Assembly: GCF_007004725.1 (NCBI RefSeq) | Contig: NZ_ML660161.1 | Span: forward strand, 297,122 to 361,121 | Source of the DNA: Aliikangiella coralliicola | GTDB taxonomy: Bacteria > Pseudomonadota > Gammaproteobacteria > Enterobacterales > Kangiellaceae | Length of the DNA: 64,000 nt | Reading direction: 5' to 3' | Part shown: piece after piece, positions 43,734-54,087 of the stretch | Layout of the letters: every line of letters begins with the position of its first letter | How positions within the stretch are numbered: the first letter of the stretch is position 1 | Made by a program: the position numbers and the translations under genes | Notes under the pieces: generated by a model | Database searches by the model: none | The model's input: the letters and a program-made list of their open reading frames with translations, nothing else | What the model was told of the DNA's origin: nothing

Positions 43734-46505
43734 TTGAGCAAGATGGTCAGTCGATGGTTGAAATTTGATCTTCGGAAAGTCGGTCATCGCAGGACCATTA
43801 TTTTTTTGCTGTTGGCAGCATCTTTCGGTTTTACCCTCAATTTATTTCCTATCTTTCTTTTTGGCAAATTGACGCTAGTTTTCGGACCTGCGCTGAGTTT
43901 GCTTGTTGCTTTTAGTGTTGGTCCCTGGGCTGGCGCTCTGGTTGCGATGATTGTTTCCAGTGCGCTAATGGTCAGTTGGGGGCATGCGTATGGTTTTTTA
44001 CTTTTTGTACCAGAAGCTTTTATAGCCGGTTGGCTATATCGTAGAGATTGGAACGAGTTTTCTGCAGTTTTCGTCTATTGGCTGGTTGTAGCTGTTCCTC
44101 TTGTAGTCGGATTAATCTTTGTTCGCGAGCAACCGGCGCTTGCCCTCGATCTGGTTGGTAAATATTTACTGAATAGTTTTTTATATGTGTTGATTGCCTC
44201 AGCAGGTATGTGGTTTTTTACCATCCCCCGTTGGCTAAACTTAAATTACCAACGACCTTACACTTTAAGGACTCAGATTTTCACCATACTGTTAGTTTCA
44301 ATGATGCTACCAATTATGGTTTTTCTACTTTATAACGCCCATCACGAGCAAAAAAACCATTTACGTCAAGTTAACCAGCAGCTCAAAAATAATGCCGATC
44401 AAATTGCCCATCGGTTAGAAAATTTTCTTGAAACCAATACGTTGGCGATCAAAAAGCAAGCTGAGCTAATGAGCCTCAGGGTACTCCAGGAGCGAAATTC
44501 TTCAACTAAATTAGCCGATTTTCATCGCGAGACAACTGCATTTAGCACCATGTTGGTCGCTGATTCACAAGGTTCGATAAAAGCTTTCAGTCCAGTGACT
44601 GATCAGCCTGAAATCATGAATGCCAACATTATTGACCGTGACTATTTTCAAGCAGCAATTTCCGGAAAAACCTTTGTTTCTCCTGCATTTAAAGGGAGGG
44701 CCTATGGCGTTGCGCCGATAGTCGCCATTAGTGCGCCAATATACGCTGCCGCTGAAGATGGACAAAGTGGTAATCAAGTTGATGGTATTCTCGAGGGGTC
44801 ACTCAATTTATATGAATTTAACTTATTAGTTGAAGAACAAGATATCAATGAGTTTTCAAAGCTTCAATTGACACCCAAAACCCTGGTATTAGACGGCGAT
44901 AAAAAAGTTGTTTTTGTGACTTCAGGCTTTAAACTGGATTTTCTGCAAACGATTGACTGGATCGAAACCGCTTCATTCGACTTTCCCCAATTTTATAATA
45001 CTTACTATACCGATTATGCACTGGTATCGCAGCGCTCTGACTTAAAAAATAATTGGTCGGTCATCACTGTTTATTCGGCTAATGACTTTACCGAAGTTGC
45101 CCGAGTACGCTATCGAAATCTGAGCGTGGTTTTAGTGATCGTGATATTAGTGATTGGTTTATTAGCTGCATTTCTTTCCAACCAGGTTAACGGCCCGATA
45201 AGTTGGTTATTGAATAGAACAGTTAATTTAAAAGTATCCGGTAAAGATGTATCCCCAGTCCCAATTTCTCCTTATGTTCCTGCAGAAATGGTTGCCCTGG
45301 TTAGAGCACATGAATCGGCAGAAAGGCGTTTGAGGATAGCCTATGAGACGGAAAAACTACATCATGAAAAACGCGTAGATGCAGAAAAAGCAAATGAAGC
45401 AAAATCGGATTTCCTGTCGTCAATGAGTCATGAGTTGCGCACACCGCTTAATGCAATATCTGGGTTTAGCCAGCTACTAAAACGAGATCTTTCGTTGACA
45501 GAAGAAACAAAAGAACTGGCCGACGAAATTTACATTGCTTCTCAACACTTAATGTTGTTGATTAGCGATATTCTCGATCTATCTAAAATAGAGTCGGGAG
45601 AGTTACAACTCAATCGGGAGCGGGTTGATATAGGTGAACTTCTTGAGCAGTCTTTGTTACTTGTGAAAAATCAGGCTCAATCACGTCAAATTCAAATTAA
45701 TATAAAAAAGCCGGACAGGCCAATCATGGTGTTTGCTGACGGTTTGAAAGTGAAGCAAATTATTATCAATTTGGTCACCAACGCAGTGAAGTACAATTGC
45801 CCGCAGGGAATTGTTGATATCCAGTTACAACATACCGAAGATAACTATTGCTCAATGAAAGTGTCTGATTCCGGTGATGGTATTTCGCCGGAAAAAATTC
45901 AACAACTTTTTGAACCTTTTAACCGGCTTGACAAAGAAGGCAGTAATATTGATGGCTATGGTATTGGTCTGGCAGTGACGAAAAAGTTGGTTGAAATAAT
46001 GGATGGGCAGATCACGGTTGAAAGTGAAACCGGTAAAGGTTCAAGTTTCTGTATTTCGCTTCCGTTATATTTTGAGAATGAAGCCAGTGAACAAGAGCTG
46101 GCGCCAAAATACTCAATGGATTTGCCGGATGAAATCGCGAATTGTCGTGTTCTTTATGTTGAAGATAATGATGTTAATGCGCTAGTCATGGCCAAAGCGA
46201 TGCAACGATATCCACAGATTACCTACCAACGGGAAATTAATGGTGAGGCTGGGCTCTCTTGTTTACGACAGGATATATTTGATTTTGTGTTGTTAGATAT
46301 TACGCTGCCCGATATGAGTGGTTACGATATTCTGTCAAAAATGCAACAGGATTTTTCTCACGCTTATCAATTTGTATTTGCGGTGAGCGCGAATGCGATG
46401 TCTGAAGATATTAGAAAAGGTTTAGCCGCCGGATTTGATGAATACGTGACTAAACCTGTTAAATTTGACCAGTTATTCGAATTAATTAAACATCATCAGA
46501 ATTAA
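43734..46505 (+). CDS. Hybrid sensor histidine kinase with receiver domain
   Basis: A 923-residue kinase. About five to six hydrophobic helices in the first 175 residues are followed by another membrane helix (about 185-205), a Cache-like periplasmic sensor (about 210-460, with YFQAAISGKTFVSPAF) and a last helix (VVLVIVILVIGLLAAFLS). The core has SSMSHELRTPLNAISGF with phospho-His566, HATPase blocks (LVTNAVKYN, SDSGDGISPEKI, GYGIGLAVTKKLVE) and a C-terminal receiver with Asp855 (LLDITLPDMSG). The membrane part has transporter-like glycine/alanine helices; I cannot name it. The start is TTG 43734 or ATG 43743; neither has a strong ribosome site. No regulator gene is adjacent. Confidence 0.9.
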   Translation: MSKMVSRWLKFDLRKVGHRRTIIFLLLAASFGFTLNLFPIFLFGKLTLVFGPALSLLVAFSVGPWAGALVAMIVSSALMVSWGHAYGFLLFVPEAFIAGWLYRRDWNEFSAVFVYWLVVAVPLVVGLIFVREQPALALDLVGKYLLNSFLYVLIASAGMWFFTIPRWLNLNYQRPYTLRTQIFTILLVSMMLPIMVFLLYNAHHEQKNHLRQVNQQLKNNADQIAHRLENFLETNTLAIKKQAELMSLRVLQERNSSTKLADFHRETTAFSTMLVADSQGSIKAFSPVTDQPEIMNANIIDRDYFQAAISGKTFVSPAFKGRAYGVAPIVAISAPIYAAAEDGQSGNQVDGILEGSLNLYEFNLLVEEQDINEFSKLQLTPKTLVLDGDKKVVFVTSGFKLDFLQTIDWIETASFDFPQFYNTYYTDYALVSQRSDLKNNWSVITVYSANDFTEVARVRYRNLSVVLVIVILVIGLLAAFLSNQVNGPISWLLNRTVNLKVSGKDVSPVPISPYVPAEMVALVRAHESAERRLRIAYETEKLHHEKRVDAEKANEAKSDFLSSMSHELRTPLNAISGFSQLLKRDLSLTEETKELADEIYIASQHLMLLISDILDLSKIESGELQLNRERVDIGELLEQSLLLVKNQAQSRQIQINIKKPDRPIMVFADGLKVKQIIINLVTNAVKYNCPQGIVDIQLQHTEDNYCSMKVSDSGDGISPEKIQQLFEPFNRLDKEGSNIDGYGIGLAVTKKLVEIMDGQITVESETGKGSSFCISLPLYFENEASEQELAPKYSMDLPDEIANCRVLYVEDNDVNALVMAKAMQRYPQITYQREINGEAGLSCLRQDIFDFVLLDITLPDMSGYDILSKMQQDFSHAYQFVFAVSANAMSEDIRKGLAAGFDEYVTKPVKFDQLFELIKHHQN

Positions 46506-46519
46506 TGGCTGATGAAAAG

Positions 46520-47233
46520 TTATCCTAGCGCTGTTTTTTGCGCTTCGATTAATTCCGAAATACCTTGTTGAGCGAGTGCCATCATCTCCCCCAGTTCTTG
46601 CTGACTAAATGTTGCGCCTTCGGCAGTACCTTGAAGTTCGATAATGCCTTTGTTTTCGTCCATGACAATATTCATATCGGTTTCTGCAGAAGAATCTTCG
46701 GCGTAATCAAGATCAAGTACAGGAGTGCCTTGATAAACGCCAACTGAAATTGCCGCAACCATATGTTTTAGTGGATTGGTTTTAACCATTTTCTTACGCA
46801 ACATATGATTGAGTGCATCAACCAGTGCAACACAGGCGCCGGTGATAGAAGCTGTGCGAGTTCCGCCATCAGCTTGTAATACGTCACAATCTAAAGTAAT
46901 AGTATGTTCACCCAGCAATTCAAGATCGACAGCTGCTCTAAGTGAGCGACCAATAAGGCGTTGTATTTCCTGAGTGCGCCCGCTTTGTTTACCCCGTGCC
47001 GCTTCACGATTGTTACGAGTGTGTGTGGCGCGAGGAAGCATGCCGTATTCCGCGGTAAGCCAGCCTTGATTTTTACCTTTCAGAAAACGCGGTACGCTAT
47101 CTTCAACTGAGGCGGTACACAAAACACGGGTATCGCCAATTTCAACTAGCACTGAGCCTTCCGCGTGTTGGGTAAACTGGCGGGTAATTTGAATTGGCCG
47201 TAATTGATTACTTGTTCTGCCGCTGGGACGCAT
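46520..47233 (-). CDS. rph: Ribonuclease PH
   Basis: RNase PH trims the 3' ends of tRNA precursors by phosphorolysis. The 237-residue protein begins MRPSGR and has [65 protein letters not shown] and [16 protein letters not shown], all classical. Length matches. It is divergent from yicC, with a gap of about 150 bases that should hold both promoters. Confidence 0.98.
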   Translation of the reverse strand: MRPSGRTSNQLRPIQITRQFTQHAEGSVLVEIGDTRVLCTASVEDSVPRFLKGKNQGWLTAEYGMLPRATHTRNNREAARGKQSGRTQEIQRLIGRSLRAAVDLELLGEHTITLDCDVLQADGGTRTASITGACVALVDALNHMLRKKMVKTNPLKHMVAAISVGVYQGTPVLDLDYAEDSSAETDMNIVMDENKGIIELQGTAEGATFSQQELGEMMALAQQGISELIEAQKTALG

Positions 47234-47382
47234 AGGTCTATCTCTCGATCATTAAGTTAGTCGCAGATTTTAACCAATTAAACTAAGATTTTGTATGATT
47301 TATCGAAATTAATCATCGCTCAGGTTACAATTTACTAGTTTGTAATTTCTAAAGCATCTTCAAAGTCTATAAAGGTACCAAT

Positions 47383-48249
47383 ATGATACTAAGCATGACC
47401 GCCTTTGCGCGCCAATCTGTGGAAAAATCCTGGGGGAATGGTACCTGGGAATTACGCTCGGTTAACAGTCGCTTTTTGGAAACTAACTTCAGATTGCCTG
47501 AATCGTTTCGATATCTCGAAGGTCAATTAAGGGAAAAGTTAAGAAAAAAATTAAAGCGGGGGAAAGTTGATTGCAATTTGAGAATTGATACTTCTTGTGC
47601 CGCTGAAGGAGAGTTTTCTATCAATCGTCAATTGGCGTCTGGATTATTAAAATCCCATGAAGAGCTGCAAAATTTTGCAGGCATTCAGCAGCAACCGGAT
47701 CTTTCCCGATTAATGTTTTGGCCTGGGATCAACAAGTCGGCGGAAGTTGATAGCGACAAAATGGAAGCGGAGCTACTTGAGGGACTGGATCAGGCGATTG
47801 ACCAGTTGATCAACATGCGCCGTCGTGAAGGGGAGAGTTTAACAGAAATTATTCAGCAACGATTATCGGGAATGGAAGAACAAGTTGTAATCGTCAGGCA
47901 AGAAATGCCTGCTTTATTACAAGCCCAGAGAGATAAAATTTTGGCCCGGTTCGAAGAAGTTCAATTGGAGTTTGATGAGCAGCGTTTAGAGCAAGAACTG
48001 GTTTTAATGGCACAGAAAGCAGACGTTGATGAAGAGTTGGATCGTCTGGATACTCATGTTAAAGAAGTCGCGAGACTTTTGAATAAAGGCGGCACTGTTG
48101 GGCGACGCCTGGACTTTTTGATGCAAGAACTCAATCGCGAAGCCAATACATTAGGTTCGAAATCAATTAGCGTGAAAACTACCAATGCTTCGGTAGAATT
48201 GAAGGTTTTGATTGAGCAGATGAGAGAGCAAATTCAGAATATCGAATAG
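47383..48249 (+). CDS. yicC: YicC/YloC family endoribonuclease
   Basis: YicC proteins are stress-linked endoribonucleases; E. coli YicC is reported to cut the RyhB sRNA. The 288-residue protein has the N-terminal SMTAFARQSVEKSWGNGTWELRSVNSRFLE block and the C-terminal DVDEELDRLDTHVKEVARLL...GRRLDFLMQELNREANTLGSKS helical domain. Length is normal. It stands upstream of gmk and rpoZ as in many Gammaproteobacteria (rph-yicC-gmk). Confidence 0.96.
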   Translation: MILSMTAFARQSVEKSWGNGTWELRSVNSRFLETNFRLPESFRYLEGQLREKLRKKLKRGKVDCNLRIDTSCAAEGEFSINRQLASGLLKSHEELQNFAGIQQQPDLSRLMFWPGINKSAEVDSDKMEAELLEGLDQAIDQLINMRRREGESLTEIIQQRLSGMEEQVVIVRQEMPALLQAQRDKILARFEEVQLEFDEQRLEQELVLMAQKADVDEELDRLDTHVKEVARLLNKGGTVGRRLDFLMQELNREANTLGSKSISVKTTNASVELKVLIEQMREQIQNIE

Positions 48250-48457
48250 CTCGTAAATTCTTTTGATTGAAGTGTTAGTTACGCGTATATTGTTGTTTCA
48301 GACAGGGTTAGTTTTGAGCGTTTCGATGTTAGTGTGTTGTTGATAAATCTGTTGTGATACACATTGATAATTTGAAGTTGCACGGATATAGAATATTGTT
48401 CTAGTTTTTAACAGAGCGATGATAGTTGTGTTGATTTTGTAGAGAATTGAGTAATTG

Positions 48458-49087
48458 ATGAATCAAACCCAAACGAGTACAGGTACCCTGTTTGTTGTTT
48501 CGGCACCATCTGGGGCAGGTAAAACCAGTTTACTGAGAAAGTTGATGTCAGACTTTAGTCAGATTGAAACCGCTGTTTCGCACACCACTCGTGCGAAAAG
48601 AGATGGTGAGCGAGATGGCGTTGATTATCATTTTGTTTCTCCCGAAACCTTTAAGTCGCTTATTGAGCAAGACGAGTTTTTCGAGTATGCCGAAGTTTTT
48701 GGAAACTTTTATGGGACTGGAAAAGCGTCTATTAAGGAGCAACTCCAACAAGGGATTGATGTTATTCTGGAAATTGACTGGCAAGGCGCCCGCCAGATCC
48801 GACAGCAACAACCGGAAAGTCGCTCTATTTTCATATTGCCCCCATCAAAAGAAGCGCTGGAAGAAAGATTAGTTGGGCGTGGTCAGGACGATGATGCGGT
48901 TATCGCAAAGCGAATGCTGGCTGCGCAAGACGAAATGTCCCACTACTCAGAGTATGACTACCTGATCATTAATGATGATTTTGCCACGGCTTTGGATGAA
49001 TTGAGGGCAATTTTGTTGGCAGAACGTCAAAATTTGTCACGTCAGCAACAAAAATACGCTCATTTGTTGAGCAATCTTTTGGAGTAG
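48458..49087 (+). CDS. gmk: Guanylate kinase
   Basis: Gmk phosphorylates GMP to GDP. The 209-residue protein has the P-loop VVSAPSGAGKTSLL, the GMP-binding SHTTRAKRDGERDGVDYHFV, YAEVFGNFYGT and LEIDWQGARQIRQ blocks. ATG 48458 is preferred; a TTG one codon earlier is in frame. It belongs to the gmk-rpoZ-spoT-ridA-trmH cluster of guanine-nucleotide and stringent-response genes. Confidence 0.98.
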   Translation: MNQTQTSTGTLFVVSAPSGAGKTSLLRKLMSDFSQIETAVSHTTRAKRDGERDGVDYHFVSPETFKSLIEQDEFFEYAEVFGNFYGTGKASIKEQLQQGIDVILEIDWQGARQIRQQQPESRSIFILPPSKEALEERLVGRGQDDDAVIAKRMLAAQDEMSHYSEYDYLIINDDFATALDELRAILLAERQNLSRQQQKYAHLLSNLLE

Positions 49088-49240
49088 CGCATAATTTAGG
49101 GTAAACTATGCGACCTTTTTGCGCGCTAGCTGAAATTTAGGCAGAAAAAATGTCGTCCTGGTCTTTAGAAACGGGCAAAATAGTCGTTAATGCGCAGTTA
49201 AACTTTTAGAATTTTAAGTTAATCAGTTTTGGAGTAGCCA

Positions 49241-49486
49241 ATGGCAAGAGTTACGGTTGAAGATGCAGTAGATGCAATAGGTAATCGATTTGATTTGATT
49301 ATGGTCGCGTCAAAGCGAGCAAGACAATTGGCCACAGGTGGTAAAGACCCAATGGTTGATTGGGATAATGATAAACCAACCGTTGTTGCTTTACGGGAAA
49401 TTGAAGAGAAATTGGTTAACGTTTCTAATGTTGATCGGTTAGGCGCTGCTCCAACTGAAGACGCAAACGAAATTATCGAAGACTAA
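49241..49486 (+). CDS. rpoZ: RNA polymerase omega subunit
   Basis: Omega helps RNA polymerase assemble and forms part of a ppGpp site. The 81-residue protein begins [30 protein letters not shown], the family signature, and ends in an acidic tail (EDANEIIED). GGAGTAGCC precedes the ATG. spoT, which makes and breaks ppGpp, follows 26 bases later. Confidence 0.98.
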   Translation: MARVTVEDAVDAIGNRFDLIMVASKRARQLATGGKDPMVDWDNDKPTVVALREIEEKLVNVSNVDRLGAAPTEDANEIIED

Positions 49487-49512
49487 TCAATCAGTTTTCC
49501 TCGAGGTGTTTG

Positions 49513-51624
49513 GTGTATCTTTTTAGCGGTCTTAAACAACAGCTTCAGAGCTATCTAGAACCATCTCAAGTTAAGGAAATCGAGGAGTCTTACGTATTTG
49601 CCCGTGACGCACATGACGGGCAACTTCGCTCCAGCGGTGATCCCTACATTACTCATCCTGTCGCTGTAACCAAAATTCTGGCGTCCCTCCATCTTGATCA
49701 ACAAACTTTAATGGCAGCGTTATTACACGATGTTATTGAAGATTGTGAAGTCACCCGTGATGAATTAGCGGAAAAATTTGGCGATAGGGTTGCCGAGTTA
49801 GTTGAAGGTGTCAGTAAGCTAACTCAGATTAAGTTTCGTTCCCGCGAAGAAGCTCAAGCGGAAAACTTCCGCAAGATGATGATGGCGATGGTTGAGGACT
49901 TACGGGTTGTTCTCATTAAGCTAGCTGATCGCCTACATAATATGCGCACCCTGGGATCATTAAGACCTGATAAACAGCGCCGAATTGCCCAGGAAACTAT
50001 CGAGATCTACGCGCCAATTGCTAATCGTCTGGGTATGTATGCTATTCGAATGGAACTTGAAGAGCTTGGTTTTGCAGCCAAATATCCGATGCGATGCCGA
50101 GTTGTTAGAGATTCGGTAAAAAAAGCGCGTGGCAATCGCAAAGAAATTATCAGCAGTATTTGTGACAATATTCAAAACCGTCTTGACTCGGAACATATCG
50201 ATGCGGAAGTCAGCGGTAGAGAAAAGTCCCCGTTTAGTATCTATCAGAAGATGCTTGAGAAAGTTGGGGAAAAAGTGCGTGTTTTTAATGACATCATGGA
50301 TGTATACGGGTTTCGGGTTATTACCGATACCGAAGATAATTGCTACCGCATTTTAGGGCAATTACACAACCTGTACCGTCCTGTACCTGGACGATTCAAA
50401 GACTATATTGCCATTCCTAAAACCAACGGATACCAATCATTACACACCACTTTACGCGGACCTCATGGTTTACATATTGAAGTCCAGGTGAGGACAACTG
50501 TTATGGATCAGATGGCGGAGAATGGTGTTGCTGCTCACTGGTTGTATAAAAGTGGCAATAACATTAACCGGGCCGAAATCCGGGCTCGTGAGTGGATGCG
50601 TAATTTACTTGAGTTACAAAAAAATACCGGTGACTCACTAGAATTTATTGAGAGTGTTAAAGTCGATCTTTTCCCCGACGAAGTTTACCTGTTTACGCCC
50701 AACGGTAATATTATCGAATTGCCTAAAGGCGCTACACCGGTCGACTTTGCCTATGCTATCCACACCGATGTCGGTAATAGCTGTATTGCCTGTAAAGTTG
50801 ATGGAAAAATATCAGCACTTTCTAGCGAACTTAGTAACGGACAAACCGTTGAAATTATCACTGCGCCGGGCGCAAAACCCAATCCAGGTTGGCTGAGTTT
50901 TGTCACTACCAGTAAAGCAAGAACCAACATTCGACACTTTATTAAAAATCTCAGACGAGACGATGCAATAAATCTTGGCCGAAGATTGCTCGAAAAAGCT
51001 CTGGGTGTAAGTCTTGATACCATTGATCAATCAATTATTAAGCGAGTAACGACAGAAATTAGACATACTAATTTTGACGACATTCTGGCTGAGATTGGCT
51101 TAGGACAAACTGCCAGCGTAATCATTGCCCACCGCCTGGATCCGAAAGTTGAGACGGCAGAAAAGAAACATGAAGACTCTGATCGCCCGTTAGCAATAAA
51201 GGGAACTGAAGGGATGATGATCGAGTATGCGAAATGTTGTCATCCGATTCCTGGCGATCCAATTGTTGGAACTGTTAGTAATAGCGGTGGTTTTATTCTT
51301 CATCGACAAGACTGCAACAATGTCGCGAATCACCGTGATCAGCTTGATAAATTTGTTCCTGTTCAATGGGAAAAAGATATTGTTGGTGAGTTTCGTGTTG
51401 AGCTTCGTGTTGAAGTGGTTAACCAACATGGTGTGCTGGCAAAAGTGACCAGCCTGATAGCCGACGACGGGGTTAATATTGCCAATATCGAAATCGATCC
51501 CAGAGACGGTACCACGAACCTGTTAAGTTTCTTAATTGATGTAAAACATCGATTGCATTTAGCCAATCTTATCCGAAAAATTCGTTTATACGATTTTGTG
51601 ATTAAGGTATCGCGTCATCGTTAA
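49513..51624 (+). CDS. spoT: Bifunctional (p)ppGpp synthetase/hydrolase
   Basis: SpoT hydrolyses and, more weakly, makes ppGpp in response to starvation. The 703-residue protein has the HD hydrolase domain (1-200, ALLHDVIEDCEVT, KLADRLHNMRTLGSL), the synthetase domain (about 225-350, PGRFKDYIAIPKTNGYQSLHT), a TGS domain (about 390-450, LFTPNGNIIELPKGATPVDFAYAIH), a zinc/helical region (EYAKCCHPIPGDPIVG) and a C-terminal ACT domain. GTG 49513 is taken as start because it gives YLFSGLKQ, as in E. coli MYLFESL, with GAGG 6 bases upstream; a TTG one codon earlier is less likely. Confidence 0.97.
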   Translation: MYLFSGLKQQLQSYLEPSQVKEIEESYVFARDAHDGQLRSSGDPYITHPVAVTKILASLHLDQQTLMAALLHDVIEDCEVTRDELAEKFGDRVAELVEGVSKLTQIKFRSREEAQAENFRKMMMAMVEDLRVVLIKLADRLHNMRTLGSLRPDKQRRIAQETIEIYAPIANRLGMYAIRMELEELGFAAKYPMRCRVVRDSVKKARGNRKEIISSICDNIQNRLDSEHIDAEVSGREKSPFSIYQKMLEKVGEKVRVFNDIMDVYGFRVITDTEDNCYRILGQLHNLYRPVPGRFKDYIAIPKTNGYQSLHTTLRGPHGLHIEVQVRTTVMDQMAENGVAAHWLYKSGNNINRAEIRAREWMRNLLELQKNTGDSLEFIESVKVDLFPDEVYLFTPNGNIIELPKGATPVDFAYAIHTDVGNSCIACKVDGKISALSSELSNGQTVEIITAPGAKPNPGWLSFVTTSKARTNIRHFIKNLRRDDAINLGRRLLEKALGVSLDTIDQSIIKRVTTEIRHTNFDDILAEIGLGQTASVIIAHRLDPKVETAEKKHEDSDRPLAIKGTEGMMIEYAKCCHPIPGDPIVGTVSNSGGFILHRQDCNNVANHRDQLDKFVPVQWEKDIVGEFRVELRVEVVNQHGVLAKVTSLIADDGVNIANIEIDPRDGTTNLLSFLIDVKHRLHLANLIRKIRLYDFVIKVSRHR

Positions 51625-51675
51625 TTGTCGGCTATTCTTCATTATTCCGGTCTTATTTATCAACAAGGAAAAATT

Positions 51676-52062
51676 ATGACTCGTCAAATTATTAGCACCG
51701 AAAATGCACCAGCTGCTATCGGTACCTATTCTCAGGCGGTTAAATCTGGTAACACTGTTTATTTATCAGGACAAATTCCGCTGGTTCCTGAAACCATGGA
51801 GTTTGTTAGTGATGATGTTAAAGAACAAATTCATCAGGTTTTTAAGAATTTGCAAGCTGTTGCTCACGCGGCAGGTGGTTCTTTGAATGAGTTTGTTAAA
51901 TTAAATATTTTTCTGATTGATCTTAGCTGTTTTCCTATCGTCAACGAAGTCATGGCTGAGTATTTTGACGCACCTTATCCTGCGCGAGCTGCTATTGGTG
52001 TTAAAGAATTGCCAAAAGGCGCGCAAGTGGAAATGGATGGTGTTATGGAATTAAACAGCTAG
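51676..52062 (+). CDS. ridA: Reactive enamine/imine deaminase
   Basis: RidA quenches reactive 2-aminoacrylate and related enamines made by PLP enzymes. The 128-residue protein has [47 protein letters not shown] and [23 protein letters not shown], with the catalytic Arg in PARAA. ATG 51676 follows AAGGA and gives the family N-terminus; the frame extends upstream without support. The location after spoT is typical. Confidence 0.97.
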   Translation: MTRQIISTENAPAAIGTYSQAVKSGNTVYLSGQIPLVPETMEFVSDDVKEQIHQVFKNLQAVAHAAGGSLNEFVKLNIFLIDLSCFPIVNEVMAEYFDAPYPARAAIGVKELPKGAQVEMDGVMELNS

Positions 52063-52159
52063 TCTGATTGAAGCTGACGGTTGAACTCGATAGTTTCTAA
52101 GGGATATTGAGTGACGCTTTAGAATATTAAATCCCAGTGTTTATATTGATTGAGTATTA

Positions 52160-52840
52160 ATGAGTTCTCGTAATCAGAAAATTGTTGAGCTTTTAAAAAG
52201 GCGCCAGAAAGATCTCACTGTCTTTATGGATGAAGTCCATAAGCCACACAATCTTGCTGCAATTGTGCGTACCTGTGATGCAGTCGGTATCGGTGATGTA
52301 CATGCAGTTTATCCCGAGGGAATGGTCAAAGCTTGCCATGGTACTTCAATGGGAAGTAACCGATGGGTGACTACACATACTCATCCTGATTTAGAGTCAG
52401 GGATTAAAGTTCTAAAATCTCAAGGGATGAAAGTTCTCGCTGCACATTTCTCAGAGAGAGCCGTTGACTTTCGAAGTATTGATTATACCCAGCCGACAGC
52501 AATTCTAGTTGGATCTGAAAAGTATGGTGTCAGTGAAAAAGCAGCTGAATTAGCTGACGAACATATTTTGATTCCCATGTTAGGAATGGTTCAGTCACTG
52601 AATGTTTCTGTTGCTTCTGCGTTGATACTTTATGAAGCTCAGCGCCAAAGAGAATTAGCCAATCTTTATCAATCTCAGCAAATTGACCAGGAAGTTTTTG
52701 ACCGATTGCGTTTTGAATGGTTGCACCCTCAGGTAAAAGCATTTTGCAACAAGCATCAAATTCGTTACCCGATGTTAGATGAAAATGGGGATATTCAGGA
52801 CGAACAATGGCATCAGCTTCGACAGTCGATTGTCAGTTAA
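52160..52840 (+). CDS. trmH: tRNA (guanosine-18-2'-O)-methyltransferase
   Basis: TrmH (SpoU) methylates the ribose of G18 in the tRNA D-loop using SAM. The 226-residue protein has the knotted SPOUT motifs NLAAIVRTCDAVG, GSNRWVTTHTH, LVGSEKYGVSEKA and PMLGMVQSLNVSVASALILYEAQRQR. Length and context (after spoT) match E. coli. Its stop overlaps the next gene by 34 bases. Confidence 0.97.
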   Translation: MSSRNQKIVELLKRRQKDLTVFMDEVHKPHNLAAIVRTCDAVGIGDVHAVYPEGMVKACHGTSMGSNRWVTTHTHPDLESGIKVLKSQGMKVLAAHFSERAVDFRSIDYTQPTAILVGSEKYGVSEKAAELADEHILIPMLGMVQSLNVSVASALILYEAQRQRELANLYQSQQIDQEVFDRLRFEWLHPQVKAFCNKHQIRYPMLDENGDIQDEQWHQLRQSIVS

Positions 52841-53685
52841 CAGCGTTCAATCAGCACTCAGATTTGCCGATTGTTGATTTACGTTCGGAAGCTGATTTCG
52901 TTAAAGCGCATATCAAAAATAGTAGCCACTTTCCGGCTGCAGAAATCGCGACAAGATTACATGAATTGCCTAAGCGCAATCATCCGATAAGGCTTTGTGG
53001 TAGTGCCGAGCAATTGCGGCTGGCAGAGAATTTGCTAGAAAAAAAAGGTTTTCAGGTTGCTGCTAAGCTGGAATGGAATACGATAATTACAGCAAGGCTA
53101 CAAAAACTCGATTTACTGGTACAAGGAATACAGTCGAAAAGACTATGGTCGCCGGCTCCAATTGTTGAAAGGTTTCATCGTCAATTTTTAGAGACAGATT
53201 TTTTGAAGCCTCCTTTGATAAAAAGTGCATTAGATATTGGCTGCGGCTCTGGGCGTGATTCTGTTTATCTGGCGCAACAAGGCTGGCAGGTTAATTCCAT
53301 AGATTATTTACCCGGTGCTCTAGATAAGCTAGCAGATTTAGCAAAAAATAATCATGTAAACGTCAATGGAATGATGATTGATCTTCAAGATTCATCCAAT
53401 CCTCTCGACGAAATCCAGCAACAATTTGACCTGATTTTAGTTGTACGATATTTGCATCGACCTCTACTACCACAGATCAAGCAAAAAATTAAGCGAGGTG
53501 GTTATGTGGTTTACCAAACTTTTATGCAAGGTTGTGAAGCCTTTGGTAAGCCAAAAAATCCAAAATTTTTGCTAAAACCCGGTGAATTAGCGCAAATATT
53601 TAGTGATTTCGAAATTCTACTGGATGAAGTTGAATATTTGGAAGATGGCCGCCCAACCAATGTGTTCATTGCAAAAAACAGGTAG
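52807..53685 (+). CDS. Rhodanese–SAM methyltransferase fusion protein
   Basis: A 292-residue protein with two parts. Residues about 15-95 are a rhodanese domain (PIVDLRSEADFVKAHIKNSSHFPAAEI) with a Cys64 in IRLCGSAEQ where the active cysteine belongs. Residues about 110-292 are a class I methyltransferase of the TehB/thiopurine type (SALDIGCGSGRDSVYLAQQGWQVNSIDY, LILVVRYLHRPLLPQIKQ, GGYVVYQTF). A joint role in sulfur, selenium or tellurium chemistry is conceivable but unproved. The gene overlaps trmH by 34 bases and has AGGA 6 bases before its ATG, so translation is coupled. Confidence 0.87.
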   Translation: MASASTVDCQLTAFNQHSDLPIVDLRSEADFVKAHIKNSSHFPAAEIATRLHELPKRNHPIRLCGSAEQLRLAENLLEKKGFQVAAKLEWNTIITARLQKLDLLVQGIQSKRLWSPAPIVERFHRQFLETDFLKPPLIKSALDIGCGSGRDSVYLAQQGWQVNSIDYLPGALDKLADLAKNNHVNVNGMMIDLQDSSNPLDEIQQQFDLILVVRYLHRPLLPQIKQKIKRGGYVVYQTFMQGCEAFGKPKNPKFLLKPGELAQIFSDFEILLDEVEYLEDGRPTNVFIAKNR

Positions 53686-54087
53686 AACAGCTTTCCTGGT
53701 TTGTTAGTGCTCAATTCCGGTATTGAATTTTACAGCTTTTTTAAATTGAGTGATTCGTTCTATAGAAAAGTCTTTTTAGACTATAGTAATGTTGGTTTTG
53801 GTTAACTTAAGCTAACTGATAGATATTGTCGCTCCACTTTTAATGATATTTAAAACCGGAGTAGTTTTGTGCTGATTTCAGGTTCTGCGACAGTTGATTC
53901 AGGAAATGCTATTCGTATGATTTTTTAATGCGATTGACTTTGAGTATTGGCAAATTGTTACCCGGTTGAACTCAAAGGCCATTTTCATTTACCATTTAAC
54001 CAATAATATAATTAACTGGCAGCCATGATCTTGAAGTAACTGACTATCCAGAAAATCTATAAGACTAAATCTACATAGGAAGTTAAA
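53686..54087. other. Intergenic region upstream of the cyclase-FHA gene
   Basis: About 400 AT-rich bases without a supported gene. A GTG-started frame of 19 codons (53869-53928, after a GGAG) is the only coding-like item and is probably chance. An inverted CTATAG pair lies near 53760-53785. Confidence 0.4.

Noticed and set aside
53869-53928. 19-codon GTG frame after GGAG
   Set aside because: Too short, no recognisable feature, AT-rich surroundings; probably chance.
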